NCBI RefSeq assembly: GCF_001267175.1
Contig: NZ_CP012358.1
Span: forward strand, 474,501 to 538,500
DNA from: Thiopseudomonas alkaliphila
GTDB lineage: Bacteria; Pseudomonadota; Gammaproteobacteria; Pseudomonadales; Pseudomonadaceae
Length of the DNA: 64,000 nucleotides
Direction: 5' to 3'
The position numbers were made by a program, and so were the translations under genes. Under the pieces are notes generated by a model. That model made no database searches. It had not been told where the DNA came from and saw only the letters and a program-made list of their open reading frames with translations. The stretch's first letter is position 1, and every line of letters starts with the position of its first letter. Below are positions 18,677-29,438 of this stretch, in pieces.

Positions 18677-21007
18677 ATGATCACATTAACAGCGGCGGTG
18701 ATTGCACTGCTGGGCGCTTTTTTGCTCCTGGCGGGTGGCTATTTAACGTGGTTAGGGGGGAGTTGGTTTTATTTGGCCTGTGGCGCGGGCTTATTGCTAG
18801 CAGCCTGTGGTATTTATCAGCGGCGTAACTGGGGACGATTAGTTTATCTTGGCGTGCTGGTGCTGACCTTAATTTGGGCGGTCATTGAAACTGGCTTTAG
18901 TTGGTGGCCAATGGCTTCACGCTTAGGTTTGTTGATCGTACTGGGGTTATGGTTAGTTAGTCCTTGGATGGAACGTCATTTTCAAGCAGCTGCCACAGCG
19001 CGCTTACGCTTAAATTATGGGCTAGCAGGAGTCGTGGTGGCAGTAGGCCTGATTACATTTGCTAGCACCCTTAAAAGTACGGCAATTGTTACTGGCGTAG
19101 TGGCTGATACTGTAAATCCTTCAGCTGATTTAGGGCCTGAAATGCCGGTTGGTGAATGGCATGCCTACGGTGGAAACAATTATGGTCAACGTTATTCGCC
19201 CTTAGCTCAAATCACCACTGACAACGTACAGCACTTAGCCGTTGCTTGGCAGATCCAGACCGGTGATGTTCGGCTTGAAACCGATGTGACGGAAACCACT
19301 TATGAGGCTACGCCACTAAAAGTGGGTGATACCTTATATTTATGTACGCCGCATAATTGGGCTATGGCTTTGAACGCCGATACTGGCGAAACACGCTGGA
19401 AGTTTGTACCCAATGTAGGCGTTGATCAGCAGCGCCAGCACCAAACCTGTCGTGGCTTGGCGTTATATCAGCCAGCAAGCGTGACAGAGGGGCAGTGTCA
19501 ACAGCAGTTATTTCTCCCGACTTCAGATGCCAAGTTGTACGCGCTAGATGCGCAAACGGGGGAGCTATGCACTGATTTTGCAGAGCGTGGTCAACTCGAT
19601 TTATTGCATAACATGCCATTTCAGCAGTCAGGGTATTACTACTCGACCTCGCCACCGTTAGTGGTCGGTGATACCGTTATTGTCGCTGGGGCGGTGAATG
19701 ATAACTATGACATAAACTCACCATCAGGCGTGATCCGTGCATATCACGCAAAAACGGGGCAGCTCCTTTGGAATTGGGACTCAGGCCATCCTTTTGATAC
19801 TTCGCCCTTAGATCCAAATGATCCCAGTCAAACCTATGCGGTGAGCTCTCCTAATAGTTGGGCAGTAGCCAGTGCCGATGAGCAGTTAGGTTTAGCCTAT
19901 TTTTCTATGGGTAACCGTACGCCTGATCAGTTAGGCAGCTATCGCAATGAGTCAGAAGAAAAATATGCCTCCTCGGTGGTAGCACTGGATATTAAAACCG
20001 GTGAGGCCAAGTGGGTGCAGCAATTTGTGCACCATGATCTTTGGGATATGGATACGCCATCGCAACCAAGTTTGCTGGACCTTGATACCGCAGAAGGTAA
20101 ACAGCCAGCTTTAGTTGTGCCGACTAAGCAAGGGGATGTGTATGTACTGAATCGAGAAACTGGAGCACCGATTTTACCTATTACTGAACACCCTGCGCCT
20201 AAGGGTTTAATGGTACAAGATGAGTTTACTGCAGAGACACAACCGGCTTCGGCTTTAACTTTTAACCCTCCAGAGCTAACAGAGTCCGATATGTGGGGTG
20301 GAACTTTAATTGATCAGCTTCTATGCCGTATTCAGTTTAAGCAGTTGAATTACCAAGGCCGTTATACACCACCATCCGAGCAAGGAACAATTGTGTATCC
20401 AGGCAATTTTGGGGTGTTTAACTGGGGTAGTGTGGCCGTTGATCCTAAGCGACAAATTATGTTTGGTATGCCGCTGCGCTTAGCCTTTATTTCGCGCATG
20501 GTACACAAAGATAATCTTGATCATTCGACTGAGTTTAATACCGGTGAACAGGGGGTTAATTTCAACCAAGGTGCTGATTATGCGGTGGAGTTAAAACCCT
20601 TTTTATCACCACTTGGGGTGCCTTGTCAGCAACCACCTTGGGGGACTATTGCCGCAGCCGATTTAGTAACAGGAAAAACCATTTATCAATATGTAAATGG
20701 CAGTGTCCGCGACCTTACGCCTTTGCCTTTAGATTTTGAGATGGGAGTACCAGGCATTGGTGGCCCTATCATTACGGCGGGTAATCTGGCCTTTTTAGCA
20801 GCGACTGTTGAAAACAGCTTTAAAGCCTATGATTTGGTTAGCGGAGAAGTGTTATGGAAGACTCGCTTACCTGCAGGAGGGCAAGCCACTCCGATGACTT
20901 ACTTAAATAGCCAAGGAGAACAAATGGTTGTTCTAGTGGTAGGAGGGCATGGCTCAATTGGCACTCAAGCAGGGGATTATGTGATTGCTTATAAACTTAA
21001 ACCGTAA
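18677..21007 (+). CDS. gcd: Membrane-bound PQQ-dependent glucose dehydrogenase
   Basis: 776 residues. Five hydrophobic helices in residues 1-145 anchor the enzyme and hold ubiquinone; the remainder is the eight-bladed PQQ propeller in the periplasm. Recognisable blocks are YGGNNYGQRYSPL near 155 and the active-site block HHDLWDMDTPSQP near 455. It oxidises aldoses such as glucose to the lactone and feeds electrons to the quinone pool. PQQ comes from a pathway of which pqqF may be the only local member. A terminator follows. Confidence 0.92.
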   Translation: MITLTAAVIALLGAFLLLAGGYLTWLGGSWFYLACGAGLLLAACGIYQRRNWGRLVYLGVLVLTLIWAVIETGFSWWPMASRLGLLIVLGLWLVSPWMERHFQAAATARLRLNYGLAGVVVAVGLITFASTLKSTAIVTGVVADTVNPSADLGPEMPVGEWHAYGGNNYGQRYSPLAQITTDNVQHLAVAWQIQTGDVRLETDVTETTYEATPLKVGDTLYLCTPHNWAMALNADTGETRWKFVPNVGVDQQRQHQTCRGLALYQPASVTEGQCQQQLFLPTSDAKLYALDAQTGELCTDFAERGQLDLLHNMPFQQSGYYYSTSPPLVVGDTVIVAGAVNDNYDINSPSGVIRAYHAKTGQLLWNWDSGHPFDTSPLDPNDPSQTYAVSSPNSWAVASADEQLGLAYFSMGNRTPDQLGSYRNESEEKYASSVVALDIKTGEAKWVQQFVHHDLWDMDTPSQPSLLDLDTAEGKQPALVVPTKQGDVYVLNRETGAPILPITEHPAPKGLMVQDEFTAETQPASALTFNPPELTESDMWGGTLIDQLLCRIQFKQLNYQGRYTPPSEQGTIVYPGNFGVFNWGSVAVDPKRQIMFGMPLRLAFISRMVHKDNLDHSTEFNTGEQGVNFNQGADYAVELKPFLSPLGVPCQQPPWGTIAAADLVTGKTIYQYVNGSVRDLTPLPLDFEMGVPGIGGPIITAGNLAFLAATVENSFKAYDLVSGEVLWKTRLPAGGQATPMTYLNSQGEQMVVLVVGGHGSIGTQAGDYVIAYKLKP

Positions 21008-21021
21008 TTAGTCTTAACAAT

Positions 21022-21053
21022 AAAAAACGCCTCGCATTTGCGAGGCGTTTTCA
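21022..21053. terminator. Bidirectional terminator between gcd and acnB
   Basis: A 12-bp stem (AAAACGCCTCGC with its complement) and a 4-nt loop, with A- and T-tracts on either side, separates the convergent genes. Confidence 0.92.
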
Positions 21054-21073
21054 TTACTTCAGTTAACAGTCAC

Positions 21074-23683
21074 TTAGGCTTGGATTACAGGAATCTCAGC
21101 ATTAGCGGCTGCTTCTTTATAGGAAGCAATTTGGTCGAAGCTGAGGTAGCGGTAAATATCGGCAGCCATGCTATCGATGTTTTTCGCGTACTCCATATAC
21201 TCTTCAACGGTTGGTAACTTACCGAGGATCGAAGAAACGGCAGCTAACTCAGCAGAAGCTAAGAATACGTCCGTGTTATCACCTAAACGGTTTGGGAAGT
21301 TACGGGTAGAAGTAGAAACTACCGTTGCACCAGTCTGAACACGTGCTTGGTTACCCATGCACAGTGAGCAGCCTGGCATTTCCATACGAGCACCGGCTTT
21401 ACCGTAGATGCCATAGTAGCCTTCTTCGGTTAACTGGTACTGATCCATACGGGTTGGTGGCGCTAACCATAAACGGGTAGGAATACCGCCTTTTACTTTC
21501 TCCAGCAGTTTACCTGCTGCACGGAAGTGACCAATGTTGGTCATGCACGAACCGATGAATACTTCATCAATGGTGCGACCAGCAACTTCTGATAATAAAC
21601 GAGCATCATCTGGGTCGTTCGGTGCACAGAGAATCGGCTGGTTAATTTCAGCTAGATCAATTTCGATCACAGCTGCGTACTCAGCGTCTTTGTCTGCTTC
21701 TAAGAGTTCAGGCTTAGCTAACCATGCTTCCATCGCTTGAGCGCGGCGCTCAAGGGTGCGTGCATCACCGTAACCTTCACCGATCATCCAGCGTAACATG
21801 GTGATGTTGGACTTCAGGTACTCAGCAATGGCTTCTTCAGGTAGCTTAATGGTGCAACCTGCGGCTGAACGCTCGGCTGAGGCATCTGATAATTCAAACG
21901 CTTGCTCAACGGTTAAATCGTTCAAGCCTTCGATTTCTAAGATGCGGCCAGAGAAGATGTTTTTCTTACCTTTCTTCTCAACGGTCAGTAAACCTTCTTG
22001 GATCGCGTAGTAAGGAATAGCATGAACCAGGTCACGTAAGGTGATACCAGGGTTCATTTTACCCTTGAAGCGTACCAGTACTGACTCAGGCATATCCAAC
22101 GGCATAACACCGGTAGCAGCAGCAAAGGCAACTAGGCCCGAACCGGCTGGGAAAGAAATACCCATAGGGAAGCGGGTGTGTGAGTCACCACCGGTACCAA
22201 CGGTATCAGGTAGTAACATACGGTTTAACCAGCTGTGGATGATACCGTCACCAGGACGCAGGGAAACACCGCCACGGTTACGGATGAAATCCGGTAGGGT
22301 GTGGTGGGTTGTTACGTCGATTGGTTTTGGGTAAGCCGCTGTGTGACAGAATGACTGCATTACTAAGTCAGCAGAGAAACCTAAGCAGGCTAAGTCTTTT
22401 AGCTCGTCACGGGTCATAGGACCGGTGGTGTCTTGCGAACCTACAGTAGTCATTTTTGGCTCACAGTAGGTGCCAGGACGAACGCCTTGACCTTCTGCTA
22501 GACCGCAAGCGCGACCAACCATTTTTTGCGCTAGAGTAAAGCCTTTACCGCTGTCTGCAGGGGCTTCAGGCTTTTTGAATAGGTCAGATGGGCCCATGCC
22601 TAACTCAGCACGTGCACGCTCGGTTAAACCGCGACCGATGATTAACGGAATACGACCACCAGCACGTACTTCGTCTAGCAGTACGTCAGTTTTCAGTTCA
22701 AAGGTGGTCACTAGCTCGTCTGAACCGTGACGACGTACTTCACCTTTGTATGGGTAAACGTCGATCACATCGCCCATTGCTAGGTCAGTGCAATCAAATT
22801 CGATGGGCAGGGCGCCTGCGTCTTCCATGGTGTTATAGAAGATAGGTGCAATTTTGGTACCAAAGCAGAAACCACCAGCACGCTTGTTAGGAACGTTCGG
22901 AATATCATCACCGAAGAACCATAGTACCGAGTTAGTTGCTGATTTACGTGAAGAGCCCGTACCAACAACGTCACCCACGTAAGCAACTGGGTAACCTTTG
23001 GCTTTAAGCTCTTCCATTTGCTTGATCGGACCGACTGAACCTGGAACATCAGGCTTAATGCCTTCACGCTCCATTTTTAGCATCGCTAACGCGTGCAGTG
23101 GGATATCCGGACGTGACCAAGCATCAGGTGCAGGAGACAGGTCATCGGTGTTGGTTTCGCCAACGACTTTAAATACGCTTAGCGTGATTTTTTCTTCAAG
23201 TGCTGGACGGTTTTTGAACCACTCGCCCTCAGCCCATGATTCTAAGACGGCTTTAGCGTGTGCGTTACCGGCTTTCGCTTTTTCAGCCACATCATGGAAC
23301 GCATCAAACATCAATAAGGTGTGCTTGAGTTGTTCTGCAGCAGTTTCAGCTAGCTCGGCGTCATCTAGCAGCTCAACTAGGGTAGCGATGTTGTAGCCAC
23401 CTTGCATGGTGCCTAACAGTTTAACTGCATGCGCCTTGTCAATGAGCGGAGAAGTGGCTTCACCTTTGGCTACAGCTGATAAAAAGCCAGCTTTAACATA
23501 AGCGGCTTCGTCTACCCCTGGTGGCACACGATCAGTAATTAGCTCGAGCAGGAAAGATTCTTCGCCTGCAGGTGGATTTTTCAGCAGCTCAACTAAACCA
23601 GCGGTTTGTTCAGCATTTAACGGCTGAGGCACAACGCCTTGTTCAGCGCGTTCAGCTACGTGTTTACGATAGGCTTCAAGCAC
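21074..23683 (-). CDS. acnB: Aconitate hydratase B
   Basis: 869 residues, full length, aligning from the first residues ([13 protein letters not shown]) with AcnB. The start codon is GTG with GAGGG upstream. HEAT-like domain, swivelling domain (about 165-375) and the Fe-S catalytic domains follow in AcnB order. Cluster cysteines are in [10 protein letters not shown] and [10 protein letters not shown]. It converts citrate to isocitrate in the TCA cycle, and the apo-form of AcnB can bind RNA in enterics. The leader is strongly structured (see separate entry). Confidence 0.96.
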   Translation of the reverse strand: MLEAYRKHVAERAEQGVVPQPLNAEQTAGLVELLKNPPAGEESFLLELITDRVPPGVDEAAYVKAGFLSAVAKGEATSPLIDKAHAVKLLGTMQGGYNIATLVELLDDAELAETAAEQLKHTLLMFDAFHDVAEKAKAGNAHAKAVLESWAEGEWFKNRPALEEKITLSVFKVVGETNTDDLSPAPDAWSRPDIPLHALAMLKMEREGIKPDVPGSVGPIKQMEELKAKGYPVAYVGDVVGTGSSRKSATNSVLWFFGDDIPNVPNKRAGGFCFGTKIAPIFYNTMEDAGALPIEFDCTDLAMGDVIDVYPYKGEVRRHGSDELVTTFELKTDVLLDEVRAGGRIPLIIGRGLTERARAELGMGPSDLFKKPEAPADSGKGFTLAQKMVGRACGLAEGQGVRPGTYCEPKMTTVGSQDTTGPMTRDELKDLACLGFSADLVMQSFCHTAAYPKPIDVTTHHTLPDFIRNRGGVSLRPGDGIIHSWLNRMLLPDTVGTGGDSHTRFPMGISFPAGSGLVAFAAATGVMPLDMPESVLVRFKGKMNPGITLRDLVHAIPYYAIQEGLLTVEKKGKKNIFSGRILEIEGLNDLTVEQAFELSDASAERSAAGCTIKLPEEAIAEYLKSNITMLRWMIGEGYGDARTLERRAQAMEAWLAKPELLEADKDAEYAAVIEIDLAEINQPILCAPNDPDDARLLSEVAGRTIDEVFIGSCMTNIGHFRAAGKLLEKVKGGIPTRLWLAPPTRMDQYQLTEEGYYGIYGKAGARMEMPGCSLCMGNQARVQTGATVVSTSTRNFPNRLGDNTDVFLASAELAAVSSILGKLPTVEEYMEYAKNIDSMAADIYRYLSFDQIASYKEAAANAEIPVIQA

Positions 23684-23732
23684 AGTTTTACCCTCATCAG
23701 TGGCCCCTGTATTATGGCGGGGCGCTTATCCA

Positions 23733-23838
23733 GAAGCTGTTTTCAAAGTTTTACGAAGGTACTTAAACGGCTAATAATGGTAGGGCTTAGCTAACCGAAT
23801 TAAGCCCTAACTGTGCGTGACGCTTTGAAAACAGCTTC
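23733..23838 (-). promoter_or_regulatory. Structured acnB leader: nested inverted repeats
   Basis: A perfect 16-bp repeat, GAAGCTGTTTTCAAAG at 23733 and its complement at 23823, encloses a perfect 9-bp hairpin (TAGGGCTTA at 23781 with TAAGCCCTA at 23801). On the acnB strand this would fold into a large stem about 50-155 nt before the GTG. No T-tract follows the inner stem, so it is not a standard terminator. It may be a cis-acting RNA or a short MITE-like element. If the transcript begins downstream of it, it would be DNA structure only. Confidence 0.5.
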
Positions 23839-23969
23839 GGTTCAGATACGGAATGCCTTTAAAAGGCGCCACTATTCTAAGGGAGATACGCAATAAAGTT
23901 AAGTCACATTAGCAGAAAGACTAAAACCTGTATCACAGTGAAGGTATAGCTTTACTTTATAGCGAGCCG
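23839..23969. other. Non-coding DNA between acnB leader and PPTase gene
   Basis: No reading frame seen. A small palindrome near 23857-23868 (GCCTTTAAAAGGC) is the only structure noted. It probably holds the acnB promoter. Confidence 0.4.
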
Positions 23970-24674
23970 TTAAGTCGGCACCTGGACTAAACTCAGCACA
24001 TGCTGCTCAAGTAATACGCACTCGCAAAAAAACTCGTGTCCAGCTTGCCAGCGCGAGTCTAGGTTAATCAGCAGCTTAATCGCACTAATGATTAAAGGTT
24101 GTTGCGGGTTGATTACAACTTCAGCCGCCTGAAAACCGAAGAATACGAGCGATAACGGGTAAAGCGCTTTATAGAGGCTTTCTTTAATCGAAAACACTTG
24201 GGTTACAAAGAGAGCTTGCTCGACGGGGGAGAGCTGATCTAGTACTCGTTGTTCATTGGCGGTCAGAATGTGTGGCGCTAAGCGCAAGGCTTTAGTTACA
24301 GCTAAATAAGCTTCTGCATCGAGGCCAATGCCTTGAAACGAAGTTAGTGGTGCGACAATGGCTGCGGCGAACCCTTGGCTATGGGTAATAGCGCCACAGC
24401 TGCCAGTAGGCCAGAGGGCAAAGCCATGTTCTGGGTGTTTGTTAAGGCGCGCTGTTTGGTTGGGCTGCAATATCTGTAGTGCTTGCCGTGCACAGGCACG
24501 GCCAGCGTAAAACTCTGCTTTTCGTTTCACTGAACGACCGCTAGGTGCTGAAATACCCAAATAAAGCCAATCTTTATGATCTGGGGTAAAGTCTTTAAAT
24601 GTTGTGCAGGTTATAACGCATTTATCTTGTAATGCTTTAAATGGCCAGTAAGAGTTAAGAGATAAATAAGACAT
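23970..24674 (-). CDS. EntD/PcpS-type 4'-phosphopantetheinyl transferase
   Basis: 234 residues. Family motifs appear in order: RKAEFYAGRACARQAL (about 52-67), GAITHSQGFAAAI, the metal-binding GLDAEAY and the FSIKESLYKALYP block. It moves the phosphopantetheine arm of CoA onto carrier proteins. Pseudomonas relies on one EntD-like enzyme (PcpS) for both fatty acid and secondary-metabolite carriers, so this may be the essential general enzyme. It lies downstream of dusA on the same strand, 77 bp apart. Confidence 0.85.
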   Translation of the reverse strand: MSYLSLNSYWPFKALQDKCVITCTTFKDFTPDHKDWLYLGISAPSGRSVKRKAEFYAGRACARQALQILQPNQTARLNKHPEHGFALWPTGSCGAITHSQGFAAAIVAPLTSFQGIGLDAEAYLAVTKALRLAPHILTANEQRVLDQLSPVEQALFVTQVFSIKESLYKALYPLSLVFFGFQAAEVVINPQQPLIISAIKLLINLDSRWQAGHEFFCECVLLEQHVLSLVQVPT

Positions 24675-24751
24675 AAATTTGGTTGTAACGTCTATTAGAC
24701 AGCGTGATCAATATGTGTAAATTGTTTATCTACCTGCACTTACAACTAAAA

Positions 24752-25723
24752 TTAGTGCCCATTTAATGCCAAAATCGCTTGCTCATATACCTTGATTGGT
24801 GTTTCGCTGCGATAAATATCTGACGACAGTAATTGCCTAAAGCGTCTAGCGCCAGGAAAGCCTTGAGCAATTCCCAGTACATGGCGAGTCACATGCTGCG
24901 GCGCTTCACCTTGCTCAAGGTGTGCTACAAAATAAGGCAATAACTTTTCTAATAGCTCAGTCCGAGTCTGTACTTTAGGGGCAGTAGCGGCAAATAACTG
25001 CTGATCAACTTGCGCGAGCATCCAGCCGTTGTAGTAGGCTTCACGGCCTAGCATGACTCCAGCAAACCGCTGTAAATGTTGTTGGCATTGGTCAAAGGTT
25101 TTAATTCCACCATTGAGAATAAATTCAGTCTGCGGGAAATCTTCTAGCAGGCGGGCAGCGGTCTCATACTGGAGTGGCGGCACTTCACGGTTCGCTTTAG
25201 GCGATAACCCCTCAAGAATGGCTATGCGCGCATGCACAGTAAAACTTTGGCAGCCGGCTTGGTGGATTGTTGCCACAAAATCATGCAGGTCCTCATAGCG
25301 TTCGCGGCCATTAATACCGATACGGTGCTTGATCGTAATAGGTATCGACACCGCGTCCTGCATCGCCTTAAAACAGTCGGCTACCAACTCAGGGTGCGCC
25401 ATTAAACAGGCACCAATCATATTATTTTGCACCCGATCACTGGGGCAGCCCACATTAAGATTCACCTCATCATAGCCAGCCTGTTCGGCTAATTTCGCGC
25501 ACTGAGCTAAGTCGTGCGGATTGCTGCCGCCCAATTGCAAAGCAATAGGGTGCTCAGTCTGGTGGTAACGCAAAAAACGCTCCGTTTGCCCATGTAGCAG
25601 TGCGCCAGTAGTAATCATTTCAGTGTAGAGCAGGGCATGCTCACTCATTAAGCGGGCGATATAGCGAAAATGACGGTCGGTTAAGTCCATCATCGGAGCG
25701 ATGGAGAATCTTCTTGAAAGCAT
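24752..25723 (-). CDS. dusA: tRNA-dihydrouridine(20/20a) synthase
   Basis: 323 residues. The FMN barrel begins SIAPMMDLTDRHFRY, the DusA signature. The catalytic cysteine is Cys93 in NVGCPSDRVQ, and KHRIGIN and GGI motifs bind FMN. It reduces uridines in the D-loop of tRNAs. It marks the conserved left edge of the accessory island, which begins just upstream of its start. Confidence 0.95.
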   Translation of the reverse strand: MLSRRFSIAPMMDLTDRHFRYIARLMSEHALLYTEMITTGALLHGQTERFLRYHQTEHPIALQLGGSNPHDLAQCAKLAEQAGYDEVNLNVGCPSDRVQNNMIGACLMAHPELVADCFKAMQDAVSIPITIKHRIGINGRERYEDLHDFVATIHQAGCQSFTVHARIAILEGLSPKANREVPPLQYETAARLLEDFPQTEFILNGGIKTFDQCQQHLQRFAGVMLGREAYYNGWMLAQVDQQLFAATAPKVQTRTELLEKLLPYFVAHLEQGEAPQHVTRHVLGIAQGFPGARRFRQLLSSDIYRSETPIKVYEQAILALNGH

Positions 25724-25829
25724 GGTATTTAGCTGAAGTTAAAAGAAAGAGAGTGTAGCAAAACTTGCTCAATAAGGCTGTTAGATTAACTGCTGTTATC
25801 AGCGCAAAGGTATCTACTAGGTATGAAGT

Positions 25830-25851
25830 CTAGAATTGACATCCTCCCCGA
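25830..25851. repeat. IS200/IS605-type terminal fragment
   Basis: GAATTGACATCCTCCCC is a sequence very commonly found at the outer end of IS200/IS605 elements. Here it abuts the left inverted repeat of the IS3 element, and nothing else of the original left side remains. Confidence 0.5.
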
Positions 25852-27022
<1,171 letters not shown>

Positions 27023-27087
27023 AGAGCACCTCTTTATGGCGAACATTATCGCCTAAGTAGATGTCTGGTTTCATTAGACCACTACAC

Positions 27088-27141
27088 GCTCCTATTTCAG
27101 TGATTAGACAATACATTGAGCAAGAAGCCCGACCGCATTAA
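27088..27141 (+). pseudogene. C-terminal remnant of IS200/IS605 TnpA
   Basis: The 17 codons from 27088 read APISVIRQYIEQEARPH and stop. They match the catalytic-tyrosine helix and end of Y1 transposases and parallel the QYIEQQMPL end of the remnant at 4626. Everything upstream is replaced by the IS3 element, whose right end is one base away. Confidence 0.8.
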
Positions 27142-27162
27142 GGGAGGCTAACGCCCCCCCCC

Positions 27163-27224
27163 AGCGCTATCCTTCCCCGCACTAGAAGCACGGGGCTTGT
27201 CACGCATTTTGGTCACGTCAAATT
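27163..27224 (+). repeat. IS200/IS605 end matching that at 4660
   Basis: GCGCTATCCTTCCCC, then GGGGCTTG and a TCAA tetranucleotide near 27218, repeats the layout seen after the first tnpA remnant. The two ends are thus from the same element type. Confidence 0.6.
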
Positions 27225-27659
27225 AGTACTCGAATATACAGTCGTTGAGCAAGGTAACTTCTGATATGGCCACAGGGTGTGGCCTGTGTGTCTATGAGTG
27301 CATCACTCTGTGTCTTTTTTATCTTTTTTATCTATATCAATGAAAAGAAACAGGATGATAGAGCAAAAGAAGGTGATTATAATTATTAGGTAAAAATTTA
27401 TGAATTTCATATTTTACTTTCTTTTTTAAGTGTGGGATCTTTATATATGATGCCTGATCCTTCTAATAATTCAATGGTTTTTAATGTTTAACGAAAGACG
27501 CATTAAGACTTTTATTGTCTTAGGTATTGGTTTTTAGTATCTGTTATTTTGAGTATAAGTAGTTCTAATTGATTACGTAACTATTAAGTATCTATATCAA
27601 ATTATGCTTTACCTTATTTATTGGTGGCTAAACAATCAGGCACCATTTAGCTGAGCCTC
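27225..27659. other. AT-rich non-coding stretch in the accessory island
   Basis: No credible gene found. A perfect 7-bp hairpin, GGCCACA-ggg-TGTGGCC, lies at 27268-27284, and a small stem GAGTG-cat-CACTC at about 27297-27309 is followed by TTTTTT, which could be a weak plus-strand terminator. The DNA is clearly richer in A+T than the core genes, fitting acquired or decaying sequence. Confidence 0.5.
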
Positions 27660-28215
27660 TTAGTTATGTTTTAGATGTGTCATGAGTGTAAGAACAATCA
27701 CTCCCAATGCCTTCACCACAGCATCTACTGGATCTGCGTAGAAGCTCGTCTGGAACTTGGTAAACAGCTCAGCCGGGATGTTAGGAATATCTATCGCGCT
27801 AGCCATTGGTAGTGCGACACGTTTTCCTCCAGCATCAAAAGCTACCTGTAGACATTCGGTGATGCTTTCCACAGTAATGATATTACCGCCAAGGCTCATA
27901 TACCCCAGAATAACCATCTTATTTTGAGTTGGACGGCCAAGTAGGCCGGAGGCAAAAGCGACTAAACAGCCTAATGACATATCATTGAGTAATCCGGTAC
28001 TTTGCAGATGCACTGATGCAGTTAGCATTTGCTTTAAAATAGTCAAAAGCGATTTTTTACTTGCACACGAGCACTACTTGAATTCCATAGCCCAGGCGTA
28101 GCCAGTTTACCGGTCCCTTTGGTTGCTTGGATTTCAATACGGTACAAACCTGGCATACCTTTGCTGCTAAGACCGATGGTATGAATAAAGCTGGGTTTGC
28201 TTGGACTGATAAGGC
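27660..28215 (-). pseudogene. brxL: 3' fragment of BREX Lon-like protease gene brxL, frameshifted
   Basis: Three frames join into about 185 residues of BrxL C-terminus. The first reads FIHTIGLSSKGMPGLYRIEI and continues GTGKLATPGL to a stop at about 28048. The second reads DYFKANANCISAS. The third, open to 27660, reads SLGCLVAFASGLLGRP, MVILGYMSLGGNI, LQVAFDAGGKRVALPMA and FTKFQTSFYADPVDAVVKALG, the strongly conserved BrxL end. At least two indels and loss of about 500 N-terminal residues make it non-functional. BrxL belongs to BREX phage-defence loci; no other brx gene is present. Confidence 0.85.
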
Positions 28216-28483
28216 CTGACTTTATGAAAATACTTTTATAAATAAAAATATTTTTTCTATAAAATTCAGCTAGGAGAAGCCTGTAACTTAAAAATAGCTA
28301 CCTGTGAATGCACATTACTCAGGTGTAAAGAATAAGCGTATGCTGAGGGAGGAGGACAGAAACACTTCAAAGGTTCAGGATCAGTATTCTTACGGGCAGG
28401 ATTTTTTCTGCTTGTCCTGATGCGATCGTTTGAGTTTAAAATCAGCTAACTATGTCTGGGGTGTCTACTCACTTTTCAGGCAT
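28216..28483. other. Non-coding remainder of island up to the tRNA terminator
   Basis: No gene seen. The part next to brxL is very AT-rich (28219-28265) and could be where the deletion removed the rest of brxL. I found no copy of the tRNA-Ser 3' end that would mark an attachment site. Confidence 0.45.
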
Positions 28484-28511
28484 AAAAAAACCCTTGATTA
28501 ATCAAGGGTTT
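28484..28511 (-). terminator. Terminator of tRNA-Ser
   Basis: An 11-bp stem (AAACCCTTGAT with its complement) with essentially no loop; the seven As at 28484-28490 become a U-tract on the minus strand. Confidence 0.88.
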
Positions 28512-28523
28512 ATCTTATAAAAC

Positions 28524-28613
28524 TGGCGGTGAAGGAGAGATTCGAACTCTCGATACGGTCTCCCGTATACCCGCTTTCCAGGCGAGCTCCTTCAGCCACT
28601 CGGACACTTCACC
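28524..28613 (-). tRNA. tRNA-Ser(GGA)
   Basis: 90 nt including an encoded CCA. The acceptor stem GGTGAAG pairs with CTTCACC; discriminator G. The anticodon loop reads CTGGAAA, giving anticodon GGA (reads UCC/UCU). A long variable arm, as in all class II serine tRNAs, and the T-loop GTTCGAATC are visible. It forms the right edge of the accessory island, whose DNA starts just beyond its 3' end. Confidence 0.97.
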
Positions 28614-28640
28614 GCAAATGCTCTGTAAAGAACAGCGCGT

Positions 28641-28668
28641 ATCATACAGGTAATTTATAGAAAAGCAA
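28641..28668 (-). promoter_or_regulatory. Sigma-70 promoter of tRNA-Ser
   Basis: On the minus strand TTGCTT and TATGAT are spaced by 16 bp. The bases right after the -10 (ACGCGC) are GC-rich, like the stringent-control discriminator of stable-RNA promoters. The -10 is about 28 bp before the tRNA. Confidence 0.7.
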
Positions 28669-28675
28669 CCTGTAG

Positions 28676-29068
28676 CTAATACAAATGAAAGGGATCTTTT
28701 TTAGCTTTGCTGTTTTTGCGCTGGGTAAGATCACGGGACTTATATAAGCCATACACGGCGCCAGCAATCGGCACCAGTGCTTTCACCGCAGTAAACCATT
28801 TATTACTAGAAGCTACTGGCTGCTTAACTGGGGCTGCAGTGGGTGTTTGCCGTTTAAACATTAGGCTAGTGAAGGCCGTGCCGATAAGGCCAATTAAGGG
28901 CAGGTAGCTATTACTTAGTTTTTCATAGCCAGCTTGCAGCTTAACTACAGGTTCGGCCACTCGCAGTACTTCTTTACGCATTTGTTGGCGCCTAAGCTCC
29001 ATCCGCATACGAATTAAGGTTTTACGATCTGGGGGGAGTTGGCCACCCGCTAACAAGTCACGATTCAT
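28676..29068 (-). CDS. Membrane-associated protein of the YqjDE-like operon
   Basis: 130 residues. A basic N-terminal third (about 15-40) is followed by two hydrophobic segments, about 55-70 (YLPLIGLIGTAFTSLMF) and 95-110, with a proline- and alanine-rich linker between. It overlaps the YqjE-like gene by four bases (start at 29068 against stop at 29065), so it is the third gene of that operon, in the position of yqjK in enterics, but I cannot claim homology. Function unknown. Confidence 0.7.
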   Translation of the reverse strand: MNRDLLAGGQLPPDRKTLIRMRMELRRQQMRKEVLRVAEPVVKLQAGYEKLSNSYLPLIGLIGTAFTSLMFKRQTPTAAPVKQPVASSNKWFTAVKALVPIAGAVYGLYKSRDLTQRKNSKAKKDPFHLY

Positions 29069-29436
29069 GATAACAATTGCTCCCTTGCTCGTTTTAGCTC
29101 AGCTAAAGAGCTCTCAAAAGGAGTGTGCTCTGACTTTAGGGTGCTTCTTAATCTTAATAAGCTAGCCGCGAAGATTACAAAGTATAACAAGCATACTCCA
29201 CCAATCGCCCAGTAACGGTGAGTATCCCAAAATGCAATCACCACCCAAGTACTCAAGCCAACAATTAGCAATAAACCCGAAATTAGGGCAAAGCCGATCA
29301 GCAACAGTAACTGTGAACTACGCTCTTTTTGCTCTTGCAGCTCAATGCTGAATAATTCGACATGATCATGCAATAAGCCTAAAGCGGCAGCGCCGAAGCG
29401 CTTGCCGGATTGAGATAAAGTATGCTCGTTAGACAT
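29065..29436 (-). CDS. YqjE/holin-like family membrane protein
   Basis: 123 residues. A short N-terminal amphipathic part (GLLHDHVELFSIELQEQKER) is followed by two membrane helices at about 43-65 and 76-96 and a charged tail. This is the layout of the YqjE/DUF1469 (phage holin superfamily III) proteins, which are chromosomal and not lytic. It sits between the YqjD-like gene and the third operon gene, with two bases before it and a four-base overlap after it. Confidence 0.8.
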   Translation of the reverse strand: MSNEHTLSQSGKRFGAAALGLLHDHVELFSIELQEQKERSSQLLLLIGFALISGLLLIVGLSTWVVIAFWDTHRYWAIGGVCLLYFVIFAASLLRLRSTLKSEHTPFESSLAELKRAREQLLS

Positions 29437-29438
29437 AA

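Noticed and set aside
23572..23766. Plus-strand 64-codon frame over the acnB start
   Set aside because: Antisense to acnB codons and the leader repeat; no supporting signals.
27268..27284. GGCCACA-ggg-TGTGGCC hairpin as a possible sRNA or terminator
   Set aside because: No T-tract or promoter could be linked to it; listed only as part of the non-coding stretch.
29065..29436. Holin-like protein as evidence of a prophage
   Set aside because: The YqjD-YqjE operon is chromosomal and widespread; no phage structural or lysis genes are near.
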